From a bacterium (GTDB taxonomy: Bacteria > Armatimonadota > Zipacnadia > Zipacnadales > UBA11051), in NCBI GenBank assembly GCA_021372615.1, contig JAJFUB010000132.1, positions 1-64,000 on the forward strand: a stretch of DNA of 64,000 bases, written 5' to 3'. Shown here one piece after another: positions 43,234 through 52,065 of this stretch; the stretch's first letter is position 1, and the number at the start of each line of letters is the position of its first letter. The notes below the pieces were generated by a model, which was given only the letters and a program-made list of their open reading frames with translations, had not been told where the DNA came from and did no database searches. The translations under genes and the position numbers were made by a program.

Positions 43234-45249
43234 TCACGGGTGCATGGCGTAGAGTTTCAGCCCGCCCACGGAGAAGACCTCCGTGAACTCCTGCGGGCGA
43301 GACCGAATCAGGGCCTCGGCTTTCGGCTGCAAGCCCGGATCGTCGGGGCGCAAGAGCACGAACACCGGGCGATTGAGTTCGCGTAGCATCAGCCGCTGCG
43401 GCGACGTCAGCGGTCGCCCCCCGTACAGGGCGCGCACCAGTTCCATACGCGCCGGGCACTCGGCGTAGCCGCCGGTCATCCAGTAGTTGGGGATGGCCGT
43501 GAAGAGCTGCCGTCGAGCCAGCAGCGGCACTTCGAGCAGTTGGGTGTTCTGCTGACACTCGGACGGGTCGTCAATGACGACGGCATCCGGCGGCGTGGCC
43601 CGGCGGATGAAGTCGTACATGGCGCGACGCGCGGGACTCATGTCCGGCGAAGCCACCACCTCGGTCCCTGCGCGCTCGAAGTGGAACTGCCCCAGGTACC
43701 TGCCCGTGCGTGCCCGCGCCGGCATCGTGGTGAGCAGCGTGAGGCACAGCAGGGCGACGACGCCCGCCACCAGCACGGTGCGCAGACGGGGGCTACGCAG
43801 CCCCGACAGCCCGGCGCACACCAAGAGGGCCATGAAGGGCGACAGCAGCTGGACGAACTTGTAGTGGTTCTCGTAGGGCAACCGCACCACCAGCGCGCAC
43901 AGGGCCAGGAGCACCGCACCGATGCAGACCAGATACGCGACCGGCTCGCGCCGCCGCAGCAGGACGACCAGGCCGGGGACCGCAAAGGGCCACGCCCACA
44001 CCCACGGCCCGGCCAGGTCCCAGAGACGCCCAGGCAGCGGCGCCGCGGAAGTCACCAGGCCCATGGTGCTCTCCTGGAAGGCGCCCCCCAGTTCGCGCAT
44101 GTGAGCCGCTCCGATGGCCATGCCGCCCACCACGCTTGCCAGCAGCCACAGGCCATTGGGAACGAACGGGGCCGGAGAGCGGAAGGCGGCCCACAGCAGA
44201 GCGAAGACCAGGGCCAGGGGGACTACCATCGCCCCGCTAGTCGGGTGCAGCAGCACCCCGCCAGCCACACAGAGCGCCACAATGAGAGCCGGCCACCAGC
44301 CGGCTCTCTCCCGGGGGGTCTTCAGGAGCAGCGTGACGGCGGCCACGAAGCAGGTGATGCCCAGCCCGCCCCCGCCCACCTCGCCCCATCCCTCCAGGGG
44401 CACGCTGCAGCTCGTCCATCCAAGAGTCAGAGCCAGCACGTTCAGGCGGTCGGTGAACACGTACTCCGCCAGCGAGGCCCGACCGGCCAGCAGCCGCAGG
44501 AGCAGCCAGCCGAAGCCGAATCCATTCACTCCGCCCACGGAGGCCAGGGCCGCCAGCCAGGGCCACGGCGGCCCTGTGAAGAGCAGCGCCGCGACCTCGT
44601 ACACTGCGACCACGAGCGGCCATAGGGCCACCACGTTGAGCAACAGCGCCGCCCCGGCGGTGGTTCTGCCCAGGGCGTGCGCCATCTCGATGATGAACAG
44701 GTCATAGCCCCAGTACAGGTAGGCTCGGCGACCGGCGAAGACGGGGTTCTCGGGGGGGACGCGCTCCAACGTCTGCAGCCCGCTGGCGGTGTGCCACAGG
44801 CCATGCGCGCCCATCATGAGCCGGCAGTTGCCCCATACCGGGGCCAGAACGATCAGCCCGACCAGGACCGTCGCACCCAGGAGCCAGGCATCCTGCTTGT
44901 TCGCCCGGGGGCGGACCCGCCACACCGCCACGGCCCCGAGTAGGGCCAACACGGCGTACTCGGCCAGCACCCAGTGCAGCGCCCCGTCCCAGGCCAGTCC
45001 GGCTTCGCGGTGCGCCCACAGCAGCAGGGCCGTCAGCGCGATGCTGCCCATGACGAAGAAGGGGAGGCGCCGCATGGGCAGGGCCGGTTGGGCCAGGCCG
45101 CTCAGCACCCACAGAGCCACCGCCGGGGAGATGATGAGCGCCAGGACGTCCACCAGGCTGCCCAGTTCCCTGCCGCCGCCGGGGAGGGTCCAGAGGGCGG
45201 GCCCCAGCAGCAGTACACTGAGCAGGATGCGGACGACGGTCAGCTTCAT
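43234..45249 (-). CDS. Large polytopic membrane protein, GT-C-like
   Basis: The 671-residue protein from the ATG at 45249 has about 13 hydrophobic helices in the first 510 residues. A soluble C-terminal domain (about 540-671) follows, ending FSVGGLKLYAMHP. The shape resembles GT-C glycosyltransferases that use lipid-linked sugars, but I see no clear catalytic DE/DD motif in the first loop. It overlaps the GT2 gene upstream by four bases. It could be a transferase, a flippase partner or a polymerase; no family is assigned with confidence. Confidence 0.65.
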   Translation of the reverse strand: MKLTVVRILLSVLLLGPALWTLPGGGRELGSLVDVLALIISPAVALWVLSGLAQPALPMRRLPFFVMGSIALTALLLWAHREAGLAWDGALHWVLAEYAVLALLGAVAVWRVRPRANKQDAWLLGATVLVGLIVLAPVWGNCRLMMGAHGLWHTASGLQTLERVPPENPVFAGRRAYLYWGYDLFIIEMAHALGRTTAGAALLLNVVALWPLVVAVYEVAALLFTGPPWPWLAALASVGGVNGFGFGWLLLRLLAGRASLAEYVFTDRLNVLALTLGWTSCSVPLEGWGEVGGGGLGITCFVAAVTLLLKTPRERAGWWPALIVALCVAGGVLLHPTSGAMVVPLALVFALLWAAFRSPAPFVPNGLWLLASVVGGMAIGAAHMRELGGAFQESTMGLVTSAAPLPGRLWDLAGPWVWAWPFAVPGLVVLLRRREPVAYLVCIGAVLLALCALVVRLPYENHYKFVQLLSPFMALLVCAGLSGLRSPRLRTVLVAGVVALLCLTLLTTMPARARTGRYLGQFHFERAGTEVVASPDMSPARRAMYDFIRRATPPDAVVIDDPSECQQNTQLLEVPLLARRQLFTAIPNYWMTGGYAECPARMELVRALYGGRPLTSPQRLMLRELNRPVFVLLRPDDPGLQPKAEALIRSRPQEFTEVFSVGGLKLYAMHP

Positions 45250-46229
45250 TTGTCTCCTGATGCCTCGCCCTGGCGGACCACCCGCCGGACGCGGTAGATC
45301 GGCTTGTTCTGGCTCTCGTAGTACGTGCGCACCTGCACCTCGGCCATCAGCCCCATGGTGATGAACTGCACCCCCACGATCATCAGCAGCACCGCCAGCA
45401 GCAGCAGCGGGCGGGTGCCGATGTTGACATTGAGGACCAGCTTCTCCACCGACAGGTACAGCGCCAGCAGGAAGCCCAGAGCGCCGGAGATCACGCCCCA
45501 GCGCCCGAATACCTGGATCGGCTTGGTTGAGTAGGCCAGCAGGAACTTGACGGTCATCAGGTCGAGCACGACCCGGAGGATGCGCGAGAGGCCGTACTTG
45601 CTCTTGCCGAAGCGGCGCGGGTGGTGGGTCACGACCACCTCGGCCACGCTGCCGCCTGCCCAGTAGGCCAGCGCGGGGATGTAGCGGTGCATCTCGCCGT
45701 ACAGCCGCACATCGCGCAGCACCTCGCGGCGGTAGGCCTTGAGCGAGCAGCCGTAGTCGTGCAGGTACACCCCGGTCATCCAGGAGATCAACCAGTTGGC
45801 GATCTTGGAGGGCAGGATGCGGGTGAGCCACTTGTCCTTGCGGTCGCGCCGCCACCCGCTGACCACGTCGTAGCCCTCTCTCATCTTGTCCAGCAGCTTC
45901 GGGATGTCCGCCGGGTCGTTCTGCAGGTCGGCATCCATGGCGATGACGACGTCGCCCGTGGCCTGATCGAACCCGGCGGCCATGGCGGCTGTCTGCCCGA
46001 AGTTGCGCCGCAGGTGGATGATGACGAAGCGACTGTCGCGCTCGGCCAGCGCGTCCAGCCGAGCCGCCGTATCGTCGCTGCTGCCGTCGTTGACCAACAC
46101 CACCTCGCACGGCAAGGGCAGCCCGGCCATCGTCCCCACCAGCGCCTCGTATAGCGGCTGCACGTTGTCCTCTTCGTTGTACACCGGGAGAACCAGCGAT
46201 ACACTCTTGATGCTGCCAGCGGCTTCCAT
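45246..46229 (-). CDS. GT2 polyprenyl-phosphate glycosyltransferase (ArnC-like), second copy
   Basis: The 327-residue protein has VSLVLPVYNEEDNVQPLYEA, VVLVNDGSSDDTA and VIAMDADLQNDPADIPKLLDKM, with RRNFGQTAAM between them. Two C-terminal helices close the protein. The pattern is close to ArnC/DPMS enzymes that make undecaprenyl-phosphate sugars. It is a paralogue of the GT2 at 42257 and sits directly upstream of the 671-residue membrane protein, which may use its product. Confidence 0.93.
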   Translation of the reverse strand: MEAAGSIKSVSLVLPVYNEEDNVQPLYEALVGTMAGLPLPCEVVLVNDGSSDDTAARLDALAERDSRFVIIHLRRNFGQTAAMAAGFDQATGDVVIAMDADLQNDPADIPKLLDKMREGYDVVSGWRRDRKDKWLTRILPSKIANWLISWMTGVYLHDYGCSLKAYRREVLRDVRLYGEMHRYIPALAYWAGGSVAEVVVTHHPRRFGKSKYGLSRILRVVLDLMTVKFLLAYSTKPIQVFGRWGVISGALGFLLALYLSVEKLVLNVNIGTRPLLLLAVLLMIVGVQFITMGLMAEVQVRTYYESQNKPIYRVRRVVRQGEASGDK

Positions 46230-46263
46230 GACGCTTCCCTCAGATCAGGTGCACGCAAGAGAG

Positions 46264-46281
46264 CGGGCCGCGAACGGCCCG
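46264..46281 (-). terminator. Small hairpin between GT39 and GT2 genes
   Basis: CGGGCCG-CGAA-CGGCCCG. The 7-bp stem has no T-run. It may give partial termination or processing. Confidence 0.4.
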
Positions 46282-46294
46282 AGCCCCGTGCCGT

Positions 46295-47884
46295 TCACCG
46301 TCTTCCCTTCCATCGGTAGATGCTCATCGGTCCGGCCCACGTGCCGGGCACCTCGGCGACCAGCTCATAGTTGGTGGCGATCAGACCCATGACGAGGCTG
46401 TCCAGCCGCTGCCCTCCGCTGTAGCGGCCGCTGTCGCGCATGAAGCTGCGGGCGTCGGCGCTGATGACAGCGTACTGCGCCCCGCCGCTGAGCCACTCGC
46501 GGATGATCTCGCCATTGTACATGTGCACCCGGCGCAGGAGGGCGGTGTCGGACGACTCGCGGTAGGAGAATAGCTGGTGCGTCAGGGCCCCCGGGAGCAG
46601 CAGTCCCGCCTGCAGGAACTGGTGCGGGTCGTCCAGAGTGAAGATCGCGGACCCCGGAGGAACCGTCCGGGCCAGGGCACGGGCGCCGACGCCGATGCGC
46701 TCCAGAGCCGTGGGGCGCTGCAGCGAGAGCTCCAGGCGTGGGCCAGGCCCGGTGAAGACGGCCATCGCCACGGCGAAAGCCCCCACCAGCGCCAGGGCAC
46801 GCGCGGCGGCCGTCGTCTGCGGGGCCGACAGGGACCGAACCGCCAGCACCAGCATCGCCGCCGCCGGCATCGCCACCAGGAAGAAGATGTACGGGTCGAG
46901 CAGGTAGTAGACGTTGCCGCCGCCGATCGCCGCCGCCGCCGGGACGTGGCTGAGCCAGAACAGCAGCGCCGTGCCCAGCATCCAGCCCAGCGGCTGAGGC
47001 ATCGCTGTCCCGGGGGCATCACTCGTCGCGTCTCGCGCCCGCATGAACGGCGCCCCGACCACCAGCAGCAGAATGATGCCGGCATAGGCCCGCAGGAGCA
47101 TCGCCACATGCCAAACGATGGCCCGCACGGAGGCCGGTGTCGCTTCGCCGTAGCTCCCCATGCTGGGCACCTGTGGCCCCAGCATGCCAACGGACATGGA
47201 CCATAGCACGTTCGCGGGGGCCATCAGCACGAAGGGCAGCAGCACCAGCCCGAACACCGCCCAGGAGAACACGACACCCCCGATGCGCACCGGCAGCGCC
47301 AGGGGGTACTTCCACAGCGCATACACCCACAGCACCAGCACCAGAGGCAGCATATCCTGCCGGCACAGCAGCACCCCCGCCAGCGCCGCGTTGGCTGCCA
47401 GTAGCGCCGCCGGTCGGGGTCGCGGCAGGATCAGCAACGCCAGCGCCAGGACGATGAAGAAGGCGGTCGGGGCGACGGCATAGGCATGGAGGTAGTAGTT
47501 GAGAGCGAAGGGGTTGCCGGCCAGGAGCCACACGAGGAGGACGCCCGCCCACGGCCCGGCCAGCCGCCGCACGATTGAGACGCTCAGTGCCAGGCCCGCG
47601 AACATGAAGAGGGCTGACTCGAGGCGTCCGACCAGCAGCGATGGCCCGCAGAGAGCCTGTCCGGCCCCATAGAGATAGTAGAGCAGCGGCGGGAGCTTGG
47701 CGAAGAAATCGCGGAAGGGTAGCTGACCGTGGGTGACAGTGGCCCAGCCCTCGTACAGGTAGCCGCCCTCGTCGTAGACGCTGGTGCCGTACAGGCAGAA
47801 GGCGACCGTCTCGGCCACCAGGACAAGCACGCCCGCAAGGAGCAGGGCTCGGGCCAGGCCGGTTGTCTGCCGAAAGGCTGACAT
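46295..47884 (-). CDS. GT39-type (ArnT/PMT-like) membrane glycosyltransferase
   Basis: From the ATG at 47884 the product has 529 residues with about 11 helices. The first periplasmic loop reads YDEGGYLYEGWATVTHGQLPFRDFFAKLPPLLYYLYG in consecutive blocks, the acidic-residue-plus-KxP pattern of GT39/ArnT enzymes. Such enzymes transfer a sugar from undecaprenyl phosphate to lipid A, protein or glycan outside the inner membrane. It is the first gene of the minus-strand glycan cluster, divergent from the DUF6785 gene. Confidence 0.85.
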   Translation of the reverse strand: MSAFRQTTGLARALLLAGVLVLVAETVAFCLYGTSVYDEGGYLYEGWATVTHGQLPFRDFFAKLPPLLYYLYGAGQALCGPSLLVGRLESALFMFAGLALSVSIVRRLAGPWAGVLLVWLLAGNPFALNYYLHAYAVAPTAFFIVLALALLILPRPRPAALLAANAALAGVLLCRQDMLPLVLVLWVYALWKYPLALPVRIGGVVFSWAVFGLVLLPFVLMAPANVLWSMSVGMLGPQVPSMGSYGEATPASVRAIVWHVAMLLRAYAGIILLLVVGAPFMRARDATSDAPGTAMPQPLGWMLGTALLFWLSHVPAAAAIGGGNVYYLLDPYIFFLVAMPAAAMLVLAVRSLSAPQTTAAARALALVGAFAVAMAVFTGPGPRLELSLQRPTALERIGVGARALARTVPPGSAIFTLDDPHQFLQAGLLLPGALTHQLFSYRESSDTALLRRVHMYNGEIIREWLSGGAQYAVISADARSFMRDSGRYSGGQRLDSLVMGLIATNYELVAEVPGTWAGPMSIYRWKGRR

Positions 47885-48022
47885 GAGTAGTGCGATTTCC
47901 TCTGCGATGCGCCACGAGCCCCCGCGTAGCGAGTGTTGCCTCCCCCCAGCCTGACAATGTGCATTATCGGGACACGGAAGGGATGAGTCAAGCAGGTCCG
48001 GTCGGCGCGGGCGGAGTGGGCC

Positions 48023-50014
48023 GTGCAGGAGGCGCACCTGCCGCCGGCGAATGGTCTGCCGCCAAAGGAGGCGGCACCGATCGCAGACCGCGCTGCATCA
48101 GCAATCGCACACCCCCCGCCCACTCCGGTGACGCCGCGCGCGGTCATCCTCGGTCTGCTGCTCATCGTCCCCAACGCCTGGTTCATCCTGTGGGGCTACG
48201 TGTGGGGGCCGCAGAGCCGCCCCACCACCGTGTCGTTGTACTTCAACGTCATCATCACACTGCTCATCCTGTGCGGGCTCAATGCGCTGCTGTCCCGCAT
48301 CTCCAGGCGCCTGACCCTCAGCCAGGGAGAGATGCTGGTCATCTACGCCATGCTGGCCATCGCCAGCGCGGTGTGCGGCCTCGACCAGATCCAGACGATG
48401 CTGCCGGTGGTGGCGCACCCCTTCTGGCACTCCACGCCCGAGAACCACTGGGAGCAGCTCTTCTTAGAGAAAGTCCCGACGTTCCTGACCGTCACCGACC
48501 AGCGGGCGCTATACGCCTACTACGAGCTGAACGAGCCGCTCTTCGCGACCCCGTACTGGCGGCAGTGGCTGGTGCCGGCCGCGTGGTGGTCGGGCTTCTC
48601 GTTCACGCTCATCACCGTCATGCTGGCCCTGTCCAGCCTGTTCCGCAAGCAGTGGACCGAGGAAGCCAAGCTCAGCTTCCCGATCGTGCAGCTCCCCCTG
48701 GAGATGACGCGTCCGGAGACGCCGTTGTGGCGCAGCCGACTGATGTGGGTCGGGTTCGCCGTGGCCTTTGTGGTGGACGCCGTCAACGGCCTGCACCAGA
48801 TCTGGCCAGTGATCCCCAGCCTGACGGGTGAGCTGAGCGCCAAGTACGACCTGGGGCAGATCGTCAAGGCGATGCCCTGGCGGGCCATCGGCTGGACGCC
48901 CCTGATGGTCTTCCCCTTCGTGGTGGGGCTGGCATTCTTCATCCCGCTGGACCTGGCCCTCAGCTCCTGGTTCTTCTACATCGGCTGGAAGCTCGTGCGC
49001 ATCAGCTTCGCGGCGGCGGGATGGCACAGCCTCCCCCGCGCTCCGTGGATTGACGAGCAGTCCTTCGGCGCCTACATGGCCCTGGCGTTCTTCTCGCTCT
49101 ACTCCAGCCGGCGCCACATTGTGCGGGCTGTCGAGAGCGCCTTCGGCGTCCAGCACGGCGACGATAGCCGCGAGGCCTTCTCGTACCGCTTCACGGTCTG
49201 GACCATCATCATCGGCCTGGCGCTGCTCATCGGCTTCTGCCTGCACGCCGGGATGGACCTGTGGTGGGCGGTCGCCTTTCTGGTACTGTACCTGGGCGTC
49301 TCCATCGCCGTGGCCCGCATCCGCGCGGAGCTGGGCTCGCCGGTGCATGACCTGCACAAGATCGGGCCGGAGGCGGTGCTGACCACCGTAGCCGGGCCGC
49401 GCCGCATCGGCGTGAGCAACCTCGTGATGTTCGCCTTCTACTGGTCCATCAACCGCGCCCACCGCAGCCACCCGATGCCTAACCAGATTGAGGGCATGAA
49501 GCTGTCGAGTGTCAGCAACACCTCGCAGACCGGCCTGGCCCTGGCGCTGACGCTGGCCACCGTGTTGGGCCTGGTGCTGGGCTGGGGCATCCTGCTCGAT
49601 GCGTTCTTCCGCGTGGGCGGGGAACGGTGGGCCGGGAAAGGGCAAGAAGCCTTCTCCCGCCTGCAGTCGTGGCTGGAGAGCCCGGGCACCACGAACTGGT
49701 ATGCGACCGCGGCGCTGCCGGTGGGCTTCCTGTTCACAGTAGCCCTGGCGGCGATGCGCACGAGCTTCACCTGGTGGCCGCTGCACCCGGCGGGCTTCGC
49801 CGTGTCGGGAAGCTGGTCCATGGCCCTGTTCGCGCCCTCCATCCTCGTGAGCTGGGTGCTCAAGTCGCTCGTCCTGCGCTATGGCGGGATGGGCGCCTTC
49901 CGTCCGGCCTCGATGTTCTTCATGGGGCTGATCCTCGGTGAGTTCCTGGCCGGGGCGATCTGGGGGACCCTGGGCATCTTCCTGCACATGCGCATGTACA
50001 ACTTCCTACCGTGA
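48023..50014 (+). CDS. DUF6785-type polytopic membrane protein
   Basis: The 663-residue protein starts at GTG 48023 with GGAG seven bases upstream. It has about 14 membrane helices with conserved-looking segments SQGEMLVIYAMLAIAS, PLEMTRPETPLW, VGLAFFIPLDLALSSWFFY and HDLHKIGPE. It resembles the DUF6785/DUF6784 proteins common in Planctomycetota and Armatimonadota, which look like distant relatives of oligopeptide (OPT-type) transporters. A transport role is plausible but unproven. It is divergent from the GT39 gene and followed by a nested palindrome. Confidence 0.7.
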   Translation: MQEAHLPPANGLPPKEAAPIADRAASAIAHPPPTPVTPRAVILGLLLIVPNAWFILWGYVWGPQSRPTTVSLYFNVIITLLILCGLNALLSRISRRLTLSQGEMLVIYAMLAIASAVCGLDQIQTMLPVVAHPFWHSTPENHWEQLFLEKVPTFLTVTDQRALYAYYELNEPLFATPYWRQWLVPAAWWSGFSFTLITVMLALSSLFRKQWTEEAKLSFPIVQLPLEMTRPETPLWRSRLMWVGFAVAFVVDAVNGLHQIWPVIPSLTGELSAKYDLGQIVKAMPWRAIGWTPLMVFPFVVGLAFFIPLDLALSSWFFYIGWKLVRISFAAAGWHSLPRAPWIDEQSFGAYMALAFFSLYSSRRHIVRAVESAFGVQHGDDSREAFSYRFTVWTIIIGLALLIGFCLHAGMDLWWAVAFLVLYLGVSIAVARIRAELGSPVHDLHKIGPEAVLTTVAGPRRIGVSNLVMFAFYWSINRAHRSHPMPNQIEGMKLSSVSNTSQTGLALALTLATVLGLVLGWGILLDAFFRVGGERWAGKGQEAFSRLQSWLESPGTTNWYATAALPVGFLFTVALAAMRTSFTWWPLHPAGFAVSGSWSMALFAPSILVSWVLKSLVLRYGGMGAFRPASMFFMGLILGEFLAGAIWGTLGIFLHMRMYNFLP

Positions 50015-50019
50015 CCGCT

Positions 50020-50134
50020 GGGGTCTGTCCCCGAAGGTCTGCGCAGCAGGGCGCAGGGGGCTGACCCCACAGAGGTGATGACATCGGGGTCAGCCCCCTG
50101 CGGGTGGCTCCGCCTCCCTCCGGGGACAGACCCC
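50020..50134. repeat. 115-bp doubly nested palindrome
   Basis: The outer arms GGGGTCTGTCCCCG (50020-50033) and CGGGGACAGACCCC (50121-50134) are a perfect 14-bp inverted repeat. The inner arms GCAGGGGGCTGACCCC (50053-50068) and GGGGTCAGCCCCCTGC (50086-50101) are a perfect 16-bp inverted repeat. It lies five bases after the DUF6785 stop and ten before the methyltransferase start. It could form a cruciform or a strong RNA hairpin. Confidence 0.85.
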
Positions 50135-50144
50135 TACCACACTC

Positions 50145-50912
50145 ATGCTACCATCACGCCCCCTGGGACAGTTCTTCACGCCCCCACAGGTCGTTGACCT
50201 GGCCTTCGCCGTGCTCGCCTGGCTGCGGCCGGATGTGCGCGCAGGACGGCTGGTGGACCTGTCGTGCGGCGAGGGGGCGTTCCTGGCCGGGGCGCTGCGG
50301 CATGGCTTCCTCGTCGAGCGTGTCTACGGCCTCGACGTAGACCCGAAGTTGCTGCCGGTGTGGCAAGCGCACTTCCCCCCGCCCGCGCGCCCCCACCTCG
50401 CCCTGGCGGACGGGCTCCTCGGCACGATGACGGAGGCCTTCGAGGTGGTGGTGGGCAACCCGCCCTTCGGCGGCAGCCCCGACCCCGCTGTGCTGCCACA
50501 CCTGATGGGGGTCTACCACTGGTGGCGGCTGGGCCGCCGTGGTGGCGGTTCGTTCCCACGGGAGCTATGGTTCCTGGAGCGGTCGCTGCGCCTCCTGCGC
50601 CCCGGCGGGCTGCTGGGCCTCGTGCTGCCCGAGGGCTTCCTGGCGAACAAGCGGTGGCGTCCGCAGCGGGAGGACCTGCTGCGGACGGCGCAGGTGGAGG
50701 CGGTGATCGGGCTGCCCCGGTCGGTGTTCCGTCACAGCCACGCCGCGGTCAAGACGTGCCTGATCTTCGTCAGGCAGCAGGCGCCAGCGGCGGGGCACGT
50801 GGTGCGGCTGGCGGAGTTGGACGACGAGGACTTGCCGTGCCCCGAGGCGCTCCTCGGAGCCTGGGAGGCGGGGGCGGTGCATGCCACAGAGGCGCCGTGG
50901 CGGGAGGCGTAG
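50145..50912 (+). CDS. Solitary short N6-adenine DNA methyltransferase-like protein
   Basis: The 255-residue protein opens with LGQFFTPPQVVDLAF, the start pattern of HsdM-type methylases. Motif I LVDLSCGEGAFLAGAL and the catalytic NPPFGG (motif IV) follow, then LRPGGLLGLVLPEGFLAN and a final LPRSVFRHSHAAVKTCLIFV. It is half the length of a type I HsdM and lacks a recognisable target-recognition domain. No HsdS, HsdR or other nuclease is adjacent. It may be an orphan methylase, a degenerate relic or an RNA/protein methylase using the same fold. Confidence 0.8.
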   Translation: MLPSRPLGQFFTPPQVVDLAFAVLAWLRPDVRAGRLVDLSCGEGAFLAGALRHGFLVERVYGLDVDPKLLPVWQAHFPPPARPHLALADGLLGTMTEAFEVVVGNPPFGGSPDPAVLPHLMGVYHWWRLGRRGGGSFPRELWFLERSLRLLRPGGLLGLVLPEGFLANKRWRPQREDLLRTAQVEAVIGLPRSVFRHSHAAVKTCLIFVRQQAPAAGHVVRLAELDDEDLPCPEALLGAWEAGAVHATEAPWREA

Positions 50913-50941
50913 GGCCGCTGCATCGCGGCAGGCAAACACGA

Positions 50942-50967
50942 CGGGGCCGGCATCAATGCCGGCCCCG
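50942..50967. terminator. Bidirectional terminator between convergent genes
   Basis: CGGGGCCGGCAT (50942-50953) and ATGCCGGCCCCG (50956-50967) form a long perfect stem with a minimal loop. It serves the methyltransferase on one side and the lipoprotein gene on the other (minus tail TCGTGTTTGCC). Confidence 0.7.
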
Positions 50968-50993
50968 CTGGCTTGCAGGACGAGCCTGGTGGC

Positions 50994-52025
50994 TTAGTTG
51001 ACGATGATGTTGATGTCACCCAGGGCCGTGACCGTGACGCTCAGCGTGCCCACGGCGGAGGTGTACGGCTGCGACGCGGTGATGGTCACCGGGCCGCCCT
51101 CCTTGATCCCGTGGATAGTGGCGTTCGGGCTGTCGGTCGCCGCAGGGGCGACGGTCACCGTCGTGTTGTCACCAGAGGTGAAGGTGATGGGCACATCGGT
51201 GATCTCCGTAGAGCCACTGTAACACTTGGCCACAATGTCCTGGTACTGCCAGATGTTGATCGTGGTGGATCCGCCCGCGGCAGTGCCGGCCGGGGCCACG
51301 TACGGCGACCCGACCGTCGTGATCTCCACCCGGTCAATGTTGGGGTTCACCGCGATGTTGTGGATGGCCGGCGTGGCGATAGCCTTCGCCTCTTCGACCT
51401 TGATGCCCGTGTTCCCGCGTGCGACGCCCGTAACCAGCCCCGTCTGGTCCACCTGGGCGAGCGTGTTATCCAAGGACGACCAGGTGAAGTCGGCGTCCAG
51501 CACGACGTTCCCGTCCACATCGTAGCCGGTAGCGGTGAGCTGCGTGTTGCCACCTACCAGTACCGACGAGGCGCCCGTGATCTCAATGCGGATGACCGTA
51601 GTTGCCATGGTCATGGTCACGCTCACGGCCACGTTGGGCAGCACCTCGACCCCGGCGGTGGCGTCGCAGATCACCGTCCCTGTGCCGTTGAGGCCGTCAT
51701 AGCCCTTGATGATCAGCGTCGTGGCCCCGATGTGCACTGCCTCGACGGTGACGTTGACGACTTCCTCTGACGGGCTGGTCCGGTTCACGATGATGGGGGC
51801 GCACTTGGGCAACCCCGTATTCGTGTCTATGACCTCGATGACCAGGGACATCAGCTTGGCCGGCAGGTACTCGGGCATGACCACCCCATCGGGAAGTGCC
51901 GGGAACCTGACGCTGAACCGCAGCGATCCCACGTCGCCGCCGCCGCTGCCACTTCCCCCCCCGCAACCGCACAGCAAGATGATCGCCAGCAGGCCTGCAC
52001 CCAGAACCATCATGCGCGTGCTCAT
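50994..52025 (-). CDS. Lipoprotein with Ig-like (BIG) domains
   Basis: The 343-residue protein has a lipoprotein signal peptide (lipobox LCGC, Cys21 as acylation site) followed by a Gly/Ser linker. The rest is Thr/Val-rich and beta-structured, with a BIG_2-like segment near 150-220 (IEITGASSVLVGGNTQLTATG, WSSLDNTLAQVDQTGLVTGVARG in blocks) and a second near 230-343. It is probably a surface or periplasmic structural protein. It is downstream of the FecR gene on the same strand, 40 bases away. Confidence 0.82.
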   Translation of the reverse strand: MSTRMMVLGAGLLAIILLCGCGGGSGSGGGDVGSLRFSVRFPALPDGVVMPEYLPAKLMSLVIEVIDTNTGLPKCAPIIVNRTSPSEEVVNVTVEAVHIGATTLIIKGYDGLNGTGTVICDATAGVEVLPNVAVSVTMTMATTVIRIEITGASSVLVGGNTQLTATGYDVDGNVVLDADFTWSSLDNTLAQVDQTGLVTGVARGNTGIKVEEAKAIATPAIHNIAVNPNIDRVEITTVGSPYVAPAGTAAGGSTTINIWQYQDIVAKCYSGSTEITDVPITFTSGDNTTVTVAPAATDSPNATIHGIKEGGPVTITASQPYTSAVGTLSVTVTALGDINIIVN

Positions 52026-52065
52026 CTCGTCCTCCTCCGTGCTCTTGCTCGTGGATGAATGATGT

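Noticed and set aside
43234-46110. A 958-residue extension of the polytopic membrane protein
   Set aside because: The extra N-terminal part is an Arg/Gly-rich out-of-frame reading of the upstream GT2 gene. The membrane protein starts at the ATG at 45249.
50145-50912. A type I restriction-modification system
   Set aside because: Only a short methyltransferase core is present. No specificity or endonuclease subunit lies on either side.
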